From NCBI GenBank assembly GCA_904501895.1, contig CAJGCX010000051.1, forward strand, positions 1 through 11,454: a stretch of DNA of 11,454 bases, in the 5' to 3' direction. How positions within the stretch are numbered: position 1 is the stretch's first letter; each line of letters begins with the position of its first letter. The stretch comes from Clostridiaceae bacterium (GTDB lineage Bacteria; Bacillota; Clostridia; Oscillospirales; Acutalibacteraceae). A program made the translations under genes and the position numbers. Below are positions 6,782-11,454 of the stretch, piece after piece. The notes under the pieces are model-generated. The model was given only the letters and a program-made list of their open reading frames with translations, searched no databases and was not told where the DNA came from.

Positions 6782-7463
6782 GAGTTTCAAATTTATAGCC
6801 AACGCTCCAGATTGTTCTTAATTCCCATTCCTCTGAAACGCCCTTAAGCTTATCACGAAGTCGTTTAATGTGAACGTCAACTGTTCTGCTGTCACCAAAG
6901 TAATCAAAGCCCCACACATCGTCAAGAAGCTGGTCACGAGTGAAAACTCGGTCAGGATTACTTGCAAGATAATAAATAAGCTCAAGCTCTTTTGGTGGAG
7001 TATCAACCACAACACCGTCAACCTTCATTTCATAATTTGTAAGGTTAACTGAAAGCTTATCGTACTTAACCTCTTTTATTTCTGATTCCTTAACTGCAGA
7101 TGTACGACGGAGTACAGCCTTTATACGGGCAATAATCTCCTTTGTATCAAAAGGCTTTGTAACATAGTCATCAGCACCAAGCTCAAGACCCAAAACCTTG
7201 TCAAAAACCTCATCCTTTGCAGTAAGCATAATAATAGGTTTTTCACTCAGTTTTCTGATTTCACGACAAACCTGCCATCCGTCAAGCTGAGGAAGCATAA
7301 TATCAAGCAACACAAGGTCAGGATTTTCTGAATTAAACATACTTACAGCATCAACACCATTGTGTGCCATTACAACTGAATATCCTTCTTTTTCAAGGTA
7401 CATTCTCAATAAATCACATATATTTTTTTCATCATCCACAACAAGAATTTTTTCTTTTTGCAT
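6768..7463 (-). CDS. OmpR/PhoB-family response regulator, WalR-like
   Basis: A 231-residue regulator. The receiver domain (about 4-120) has acidic pair D10/D11, phospho-acceptor Asp54 in LVLLDIMLP, Thr81 in IIMLTAKD and Lys103 in YVTKPF. The winged helix (about 132-228) has PPKELELIYYL and WGFDYFGDSRTVDVHIKRLR as recognition region. The DYFGD-RTVDV block is very like that of Bacillus WalR, closer than to PhoP as I recall it. The ATG at 7463 has AGGAGG (7472-7477) at 8-base spacing. It is the first gene of the seven-gene operon, 92 bases after rlmH, with an exact WalR/PhoP-type direct repeat in that gap. Phosphorylation by the overlapping kinase is expected. WalR orthology is likely but not proven. 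Confidence 0.93.
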   Translation of the reverse strand: MQKEKILVVDDEKNICDLLRMYLEKEGYSVVMAHNGVDAVSMFNSENPDLVLLDIMLPQLDGWQVCREIRKLSEKPIIMLTAKDEVFDKVLGLELGADDYVTKPFDTKEIIARIKAVLRRTSAVKESEIKEVKYDKLSVNLTNYEMKVDGVVVDTPPKELELIYYLASNPDRVFTRDQLLDDVWGFDYFGDSRTVDVHIKRLRDKLKGVSEEWELRTIWSVGYKFETHGKK

Positions 7464-7518
7464 ACAAGCAACCTCCTCTGTGTATAATATTTCTCATAAA
7501 AATAATATCGTATAATTT

Positions 7519-7535
7519 TTAACAAATTAATAACA
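7519..7535 (-). promoter_or_regulatory. WalR/PhoP-type direct repeat upstream of the response-regulator gene
   Basis: On the minus strand TGTTAT-N5-TGTTAA, an exact fit to TGTWAH-N5-TGTWAH, 55 bases before the start codon. The distal half-site overlaps a possible -35 (TTGTTA, 7531-7536) that lies 16 bases from TATACG (7509-7514), a weak promoter. This arrangement suits autoregulation by the encoded OmpR-family protein. The repeat is direct observation; the binder is inferred. Confidence 0.5.
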
Positions 7536-7555
7536 AATCATTTCCCAAATATAAA

Positions 7556-8038
7556 TTATTTATGGTATTTTCCGTTATTGCTTATGGAAAAGCCTCTGTA
7601 AATCTGTTCTGTCAGCATAATTCTTGCCAATTTATGAGGAAATGTCATTTTTGACATTGAAAATCTGAAATCTGACATCTGCTTAATTTCGTTTGAAAGA
7701 CCAAATGAACTGCCGATAATAAAAACAACATTGTTTTTCCCTGAAAGAGCAATATCCTCTAACTTTTGTGACAGCTCCTCACTTGACATCTGCTTACCCT
7801 CAATACACATTGCAAAAATGTAAGAATTTTTAGGAATTTTATCCTTAATCATTTTTGTTTCTTTTATAAGTGCATTGTCAATTTCACTCTGTGAAGGATT
7901 GTCAGAAAGTTTTACAGGCTCTAATTCAACTACACTCATTTTACAATATGCAGAAAGTCTTTTTTCATATTCCGAAGCAAAGTCCTTCATATATTTTTCT
8001 TTCAGTTTACCCAAAACTATAAGCTGAACATTCATCAT
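7556..8038 (-). CDS. rlmH: 23S rRNA (pseudouridine1915-N3)-methyltransferase RlmH
   Basis: A SPOUT-class methyltransferase that methylates pseudouridine 1915 in helix 69 of 23S rRNA using S-adenosylmethionine, acting on the 70S ribosome as a homodimer. Family landmarks: GKLKEKYMKDF and EYEKRLSAY at the N-terminus, FIIGSSFGLSNE in the SAM-binding knot (about residues 104-115), SKMTFPHKLARIMLTEQIYR (about 129-148), and the C-terminal YHK. Length is 160 from the first ATG, or 159 (the usual family length) from the second ATG at 8035. AAAGG lies 10 bases before the first, so both are acceptable. It overlaps the walJ-like stop (ATGA), so the two are co-translated. The knot reads GSSFG where I recall GGS/A-x-G in most homologues. 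Confidence 0.95.
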   Translation of the reverse strand: MMNVQLIVLGKLKEKYMKDFASEYEKRLSAYCKMSVVELEPVKLSDNPSQSEIDNALIKETKMIKDKIPKNSYIFAMCIEGKQMSSEELSQKLEDIALSGKNNVVFIIGSSFGLSNEIKQMSDFRFSMSKMTFPHKLARIMLTEQIYRGFSISNNGKYHK

Positions 8039-8826
8039 AATATCATCGCCTTTTCATCCCATACAGGCTTTGCAACCCTGATAAGATAGTCGTTATCCTC
8101 CTGTGCACCCTCTAAAGCCAACGCACAAACGCTTGTCTGATAAGCAAGCTGTGGAATGTTGTTTTCCCTGCTTAAATGTCCTAAAAAGAATCGTGTTGTG
8201 CCTGTTTTAATAAGTCTTGCAAGAGTTTTTGCACAATCATCATTTGAAAGATGACCCTTAACACCTAAAATTCTTCTTTTTAAAATATAAGGATAACCAC
8301 CACACTGAAGCATATTAACATCGTGATTTGATTCAAGCATTACAAGGTCAGCACCGCTGATTGCATCAAAAACTGTGTCTGTCATAACACCAAGGTCGGT
8401 TGCAATTGCGATTTTTCTGCCGTTTGAAAGCTCAATGGTATAGCCACAAGGCTCATTAGCGTCGTGTGAGATTGAAAACGGTTTAATAAGCATACAACCA
8501 ACATCAACACCATCAGGAGTGATTATTGAACACTCATTTGCATTATCAAGTGCATCTGTTTTCACAAGTGCCTCGTATGTACCCTGAGTCATAATAAGTC
8601 GTGATTTATGCTTTTTAGTAAACACCTTAATACCCTTTACATGGTCAGAATGCTCGTGTGTAATAAAAATATTACGGACCGTGTCAGCATCAACACCAAT
8701 ATTCCAAAGGGCTGTTTCAGTCTGCTTTGCACTCATACCCACGTCGATGAGTATTGAGTCATCGCCACCACCGATATATATTGAATTCCCTGTTGAAGAT
8801 GAAAACAAGGGACAGAATTTTGCCAT
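8035..8826 (-). CDS. walJ: Metallo-beta-lactamase-fold hydrolase, WalJ/YycJ/VicX family
   Basis: A 263-residue cytosolic metallo-hydrolase. It opens with KFCPLFSSSTGNSIYIGG and ILIDVGMSAK, the WalJ/YycJ start pattern. The metal site is THEHSDH (His57, His59, Asp61, His62), and later metal ligands are plausible at SISHD, IATDLG and SNHD. WalJ is encoded in the wal/vic operon of Bacillus and streptococci and has been linked to cell-wall/division control and to DNA repair and mutation rate; its substrate is not settled. The ATG at 8826 is preceded by AAAGGAAG. Here it lies between murA and rlmH, with a hairpin terminator (8850-8878) in the 60-base gap after murA, so its expression needs read-through or an internal murA promoter. 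Confidence 0.88.
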   Translation of the reverse strand: MAKFCPLFSSSTGNSIYIGGGDDSILIDVGMSAKQTETALWNIGVDADTVRNIFITHEHSDHVKGIKVFTKKHKSRLIMTQGTYEALVKTDALDNANECSIITPDGVDVGCMLIKPFSISHDANEPCGYTIELSNGRKIAIATDLGVMTDTVFDAISGADLVMLESNHDVNMLQCGGYPYILKRRILGVKGHLSNDDCAKTLARLIKTGTTRFFLGHLSRENNIPQLAYQTSVCALALEGAQEDNDYLIRVAKPVWDEKAMIL

Positions 8827-8849
8827 AATTTAAACTTCCTTTTTCTATC

Positions 8850-8878
8850 AAAAAAGGACGGTAATTAAACCGTCCTTT
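8850..8878 (-). terminator. Hairpin terminator or attenuator between murA and walJ
   Basis: A perfect 10-bp stem (AAAGGACGGT/ACCGTCCTTT, 8853-8862 with 8869-8878) with a 6-base loop. Reading leftward it runs into six T (complement of 8850-8855), 9 bases after the murA stop. It is a good intrinsic terminator for murA, yet walJ starts only 24 bases further on with no visible promoter, so partial read-through is likely. Confidence 0.75.
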
Positions 8879-8886
8879 ATCTTTTA

Positions 8887-10179
8887 TTAGCCTACGCTCA
8901 ATACGGTTTTTTCGTCATCAGGACTGTTTCTCAATTCGATATCCGCACCCAAGCTACGTAATTTTTCGATTATATTGTCATATCCACGCTGAATATGGTG
9001 AATTTCTTCAATTTCAGTTGTGCCACTTGCCACAAGACCTGCAATAACCATTGCTGCACCTGCACGAAGGTCATTTGCCACAACTGGAGCACCCTTAAGC
9101 CCCTCAACACCCTCAATGAATGCAGACTTACCGTCAACAGTAACCTTTGCACCCATTCTTAAAAGCTGTTCAATGTAACGGAAACGATTATCCCACACGC
9201 TTTCAGAAACCATACTGTTACCTCTTGCAATTGAAAGAAGAACAGAGAACTGAGGCTGCATATCAGTAGGGAATCCAGGATGAGGCATTGTCTTAACACT
9301 ACAATGATTTGGTCTGCAATCAGAGAAAATACGAACAGAATCGTCATATTCCTCAACCACAACACCACACTCAATAAGCTTTGCAGTAATTGACTCAAGA
9401 TGCTTTGGAATAACGTTCTTGATTGTAACGTCACCCTGAGTAGCAGCAGCTGCTACCATATATGTTCCTGCCTCAATCTGGTCAGGGATAATTGCATATT
9501 CACAACCGTGAAGCTTGTCCACACCACGGATTTTAATAACGTCAGTACCTGCACCACGAACATCAGCACCCATAGAGTTTAAGAAGTTCGCAAGGTCAAC
9601 AATATGTGGCTCCTTTGCAGCATTTTCAATAACTGTAAGACCCTTTGCCTTAACAGCAGCCAACATAAGATTGATTGTAGCGCCAACTGATACAACGTCA
9701 AAGTAAACTGATGCACCAAGAAGATTTTCAGCCTTAACGTCAACCATAGCATTTTCTTCCATCGAAACTTCAGCACCGAGAGCCTCAAAGCCCTTGATAT
9801 GCTGGTCAATAGGACGAACACCAAACTGACAACCACCCGGCATTGCAACCTTTGCGTGATTAAAACGACCTAAAAGCACACCGATAAAGTAGTATGAAGC
9901 ACGCATAAGCTTTGACAAATCGTGTTCAACAACATTTGAACGGATATAAGATGTATCAATCTCAAGTGTACTTTTATTTATCATTTTTATTTCAGCACCG
10001 AGATGGCGTAAAATTTTAACCATTGCAGAAACGTCGCTGATATTGGGAATATTCTCAATTCGGCAAACGCCCTCTGCGAGAATTGTCGCAGGAATAATAG
10101 CCACGACAGCATTTTTTGCACCACTGATTTCAACCTCACCGGTTAATCTGTTACCGCCGTTTATTATGATTTTTTCCAA
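8887..10179 (-). CDS. murA: UDP-N-acetylglucosamine 1-carboxyvinyltransferase MurA
   Basis: The first committed enzyme of peptidoglycan synthesis in the cytosol, transferring enolpyruvate from PEP to UDP-GlcNAc. With the chosen start it is 430 residues, normal for the family. Catalytic and binding motifs are present: SGAKNA (Lys22, Asn23), PGGCQFGVRPID with active-site Cys117, and FPTDMQPQF holding the aspartate equivalent to Asp305 of E. coli. The cysteine predicts fosfomycin-sensitive chemistry. The start is TTG at 10179, not the GTG at 10224: GAGGAGGG (10188-10195) lies 8 bases ahead of the TTG and the protein then begins with EKIIINGGNRLTG, the usual family start. Whether it is the MurA or MurZ paralogue cannot be told from one copy. 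It is followed by a terminator hairpin, then walJ and rlmH. Confidence 0.95.
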   Translation of the reverse strand: MEKIIINGGNRLTGEVEISGAKNAVVAIIPATILAEGVCRIENIPNISDVSAMVKILRHLGAEIKMINKSTLEIDTSYIRSNVVEHDLSKLMRASYYFIGVLLGRFNHAKVAMPGGCQFGVRPIDQHIKGFEALGAEVSMEENAMVDVKAENLLGASVYFDVVSVGATINLMLAAVKAKGLTVIENAAKEPHIVDLANFLNSMGADVRGAGTDVIKIRGVDKLHGCEYAIIPDQIEAGTYMVAAAATQGDVTIKNVIPKHLESITAKLIECGVVVEEYDDSVRIFSDCRPNHCSVKTMPHPGFPTDMQPQFSVLLSIARGNSMVSESVWDNRFRYIEQLLRMGAKVTVDGKSAFIEGVEGLKGAPVVANDLRAGAAMVIAGLVASGTTEIEEIHHIQRGYDNIIEKLRSLGADIELRNSPDDEKTVLSVG

Positions 10180-10187
10180 GGACTCTT

Positions 10188-10195
10188 CCCTCCTC
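10188..10195 (-). promoter_or_regulatory. Ribosome binding site that decides the TTG start of murA
   Basis: GAGGAGGG on the minus strand, near-perfect to the anti-Shine-Dalgarno, 8 bases before TTG at 10179. No comparable site precedes the in-frame GTG at 10224. Confidence 0.8.
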
Positions 10196-10206
10196 AAAAC
10201 CAAATA

Positions 10207-10222
10207 GGTTGTCAAAACAACC
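10207..10222 (-). promoter_or_regulatory. Short hairpin in the murA leader
   Basis: GGTTGT-CAAA-ACAACC, a perfect 6-bp stem with a 4-base loop, ending 11 bases before the murA ribosome binding site. It could stabilise the mRNA 5' region or tune initiation; no T-tract follows, so it is not a terminator. Confidence 0.4.
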
Positions 10223-10266
10223 ACAAGTATAAAAACACAATATATAGTGAAAAACTCTTAAAATTC

Positions 10267-10305
10267 GGCTTTTAAACCACAATTTAAAAAATACGCTCAA
10301 AAGCC
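10267..10305 (-). repeat. Inverted repeat in the murA leader
   Basis: Outer arms GGCTTTT (10267-10273) and AAAAGCC (10299-10305) are perfect inverted repeats 25 bases apart, enclosing an inner TTTAAA...TTTAAA pair. In a murA transcript starting near 10305 this would form a long weak hairpin. No known riboswitch fold is recognised in it. Confidence 0.35.
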
Positions 10306-10311
10306 TTTAAT

Positions 10312-10320
10312 AGTATAACA
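10312..10320 (-). promoter_or_regulatory. Candidate extended -10 promoter for murA
   Basis: TGTTATACT on the minus strand (TGn plus TATACT, 5 of 6 to consensus). The region 17-18 bases upstream (TTTTAA) is a poor -35. Transcription would start near 10305, leaving a leader of about 125 bases. A second weak option is TATACT at about 10226-10231, with TTTTCA 16 bases upstream. Confidence 0.35.
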
Positions 10321-10384
10321 CAATTAATCAGAAATTAAAAGAGTATTTTGAAAATTTTTTTGACATTTTTCAGCAAAACTTTAT

Positions 10385-10398
10385 CGAACATTTGTTCA
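10385..10398. promoter_or_regulatory. LexA/DinR-box-like palindrome
   Basis: CGAACATTTGTTCA has the core GAAC-N4-GTTC of the Gram-positive SOS box (consensus CGAACRNRYGTTYC), differing at two positions. It lies 8 bases upstream of the -35 of the rightward promoter (10407-10435) and upstream of the murA leader on the other strand. The palindrome is plain; LexA binding is inference. Confidence 0.4.
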
Positions 10399-10406
10399 TA
10401 AATCAG

Positions 10407-10435
10407 TTGACGAAAAAGAAAATATATTGTATAAT
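10407..10435 (+). promoter_or_regulatory. Strong sigma-A promoter of the epimerase-HAD operon
   Basis: TTGACG (10407-10412), a 17-base spacer and a perfect TATAAT (10430-10435). Transcription should begin near 10442, giving a leader of about 90 bases that contains a dispersed repeat (10455-10498). Confidence 0.8.
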
Positions 10436-10454
10436 AATTATATTATTTTTGCGT

Positions 10455-10498
10455 CGCAGACCCAACATTTTGCACTTTGCGCTTTGCATTTTGCATTT
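10455..10498. repeat. Dispersed repeat, copy B, in the epimerase leader
   Basis: A 44-base segment identical to 2453-2496 at 40 of 44 positions, same orientation and no gaps, ending in the same CTTTGC/ATTTTGC heptamer run. It lies wholly within the predicted 5' untranslated region of the epimerase mRNA. Confidence 0.75.
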
Positions 10499-10532
10499 TT
10501 AAAGGGTGGAGCCCAATAAAAGGAGCTTTCTT

Positions 10533-11378
10533 ATGATTTATTTCCTCGAAAACGATTTTATGAAAATTTCTATTGATACTCACGGTGCTGAGTTATCTTC
10601 AATTTACAATAAAAAGTCAGGTAAAGATATGCTCTGGCACGGTGACAGTGCCTTCTGGGGCAGAAAGAGTCCTGTACTCTTCCCTGTTGTTGGCAAATAT
10701 AAGAATTGTAAAACAACATACAACGGAAAAGAATATTCACTCGGGCAGCATGGCTTTGCAAGGGATAGCGAATTCACTCTTATTGAAGAAAGCGACAGCA
10801 AGCTTTCATTTGAATTAACAAGCAACGAAAAGACACTTGAGGTTTATCCGTTCAACTTCCGTCTTGTTTGCTCATTTGAGCTTGTTGACAACAGAATTAT
10901 CGTTGGTTGGGATGTTAAAAACACAGATAACAAAACAATTTACTTCTCAATCGGTGCTCATCCTGCATTTTACTGTGAAAAGAGCAAAACCGTTCTTTCA
11001 ATGAATGGAGAAAAGCTTCAATACAGCCTTGTTAACTCTGACGGACTTTACACTCCTGAAAAATACGATGTTGAAAACAGTTTTGTGCTTCATGATAATA
11101 TTTTCGACAAGGATGCACTCATTATCGAAAACAGCAATGTAACTGAGGTTTCACTTGTTGATAATGATAAAAAATATCTTACAATGAAATTCACAGCTCC
11201 TCTTTTCGGAATCTGGTCACCAACAAAGAAAAATGCACCTTTCGTTTGTATTGAGCCTTGGTATGGCAGATGTGACGGTGCCGATTTCTGTGGTGATATT
11301 ACTGAAAGAGAATGGGGCAACTCATTAGGTGTAAATGAAAATTGGTACAAGGAGTATGAAATAGTAATTTATGAGTAA
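10533..11378 (+). CDS. Aldose 1-epimerase family protein, LacX/YeaD-like
   Basis: A 281-residue cytosolic sugar mutarotase-like protein of the galactose mutarotase superfamily, closest in pattern to the LacX-like subgroup. Visible motifs: HGAELSSI near residues 17-24, SPVLFPVVG (46-54), GQHGFARDSEF with His73, SIGAHPAF with His143, and CIEPWYGR with Glu241, matching the two histidines and the catalytic glutamate of mutarotases. The substrate is probably an aldohexose or its phosphate and is unknown. ATG 10533 is chosen because AGGAG (10521-10525) lies 7 bases ahead; a frame-open GTG at 10506 precedes that site and lacks its own. The strong promoter at 10407-10435 drives it. Its end overlaps the next gene by 8 bases, so the two form an operon. 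Confidence 0.88.
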   Translation: MIYFLENDFMKISIDTHGAELSSIYNKKSGKDMLWHGDSAFWGRKSPVLFPVVGKYKNCKTTYNGKEYSLGQHGFARDSEFTLIEESDSKLSFELTSNEKTLEVYPFNFRLVCSFELVDNRIIVGWDVKNTDNKTIYFSIGAHPAFYCEKSKTVLSMNGEKLQYSLVNSDGLYTPEKYDVENSFVLHDNIFDKDALIIENSNVTEVSLVDNDKKYLTMKFTAPLFGIWSPTKKNAPFVCIEPWYGRCDGADFCGDITEREWGNSLGVNENWYKEYEIVIYE

Positions 11379-11454
11379 GTATAAATATATTTTATTCGAT
11401 TTTGACGGTACATTGACCGATTCATCAGAGGGTATTTTCAAAAGCCTTACTTAC
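11371..11454 (+). CDS. HAD-superfamily phosphatase (N-terminal 28 residues, truncated by window edge)
   Basis: The start of a HAD hydrolase, cut after 28 codons. It reads YILFDFDGTLTDSSEGI, giving motif I DxDxT with nucleophile Asp10 and general acid Asp12. The TDSSEGI continuation is typical of the subfamily IA phosphatases (phosphoglycolate phosphatase or beta-phosphoglucomutase-like); the exact one cannot be told. The ATG at 11371 overlaps the epimerase stop by 8 bases. GGAG at 11351-11354 is too far for a normal site, so translation is probably coupled. A sugar-phosphate substrate would suit its operon partner. Confidence 0.8.
   Translation, partial: MSKYKYILFDFDGTLTDSSEGIFKSLTY

Noticed and set aside
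7464..7555. Terminator after rlmH
   Set aside because: The gap is AT-rich with no stable GC stem and no stem followed by a T-run; read-through from rlmH into the regulator gene stays possible.
10180..10224. MurA start at the upstream GTG
   Set aside because: It adds 15 residues not typical of MurA and lacks a ribosome binding site, while GAGGAGGG precedes the TTG at 10179.
10225..10505. Riboswitch or small RNA in the divergent control region
   Set aside because: Only simple inverted repeats were seen; no conserved riboswitch core that I can recognise by eye.

Overview
The window looks like chromosomal DNA of a low-GC Gram-positive anaerobe, probably a gut-type member of the Clostridia (Ruminococcaceae/Oscillospiraceae-like). 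The grounds are strong AGGAGG-type ribosome binding sites, sigma-A-type promoters, Gram-positive cell-wall genes (walJ, rlmH, a WalRK-like pair, membrane-anchored HtrA) and short dispersed GC-rich hairpin repeats of the kind scattered through such genomes. The lineage is inferred from memory of these families, not from a search.

Layout from left to right. (1) 1-941, minus strand: 5' part of an MFS sugar-type transporter, cut by the window edge. (2) 1135-2229, minus: a DUF2804 protein with its own near-consensus promoter, backed by a repeat-rich 350-base spacer (2230-2576) that also holds a terminator. (3) 2577-7463, minus: a seven-gene envelope-stress operon read leftward: OmpR-family response regulator, HAMP sensor kinase, HtrA protease, HAAS/DUF1700 membrane protein, a 61-residue membrane protein, a PspC protein and an acidic 76-residue coiled-coil protein, ending in an intrinsic terminator at 2535-2565. 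Internal gaps are 2-29 bases or overlaps. (4) 7556-10179, minus: murA, walJ-like metallo-hydrolase and rlmH. (5) 10180-10532: divergent control region with a strong rightward promoter, a LexA-box-like palindrome, murA leader hairpins and a second copy of a dispersed repeat. (6) 10533-11454, plus: a LacX-like aldose 1-epimerase overlapping the start of a HAD phosphatase that runs off the edge.

How it fits together: regions 3 and 4 look like a rearranged wal/vic locus. In Bacillus and Streptococcus the order is regulator, kinase, (walH, walI), walJ, htrA, with rlmH nearby. Here walJ-rlmH follow murA, and the regulator-kinase-htrA block has gained a HAAS/PspC membrane module. Two exact matches to the WalR/PhoP-type direct repeat (TGTWAH-N5-TGTWAH) lie in the window, one upstream of the response-regulator gene and one just upstream of the DUF2804 promoter. 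This suggests autoregulation and a possible extra regulon member. The most original observations are this putative local regulon and the seven-gene envelope module. No RNA genes, CRISPR arrays, insertion sequences or phage genes were seen.
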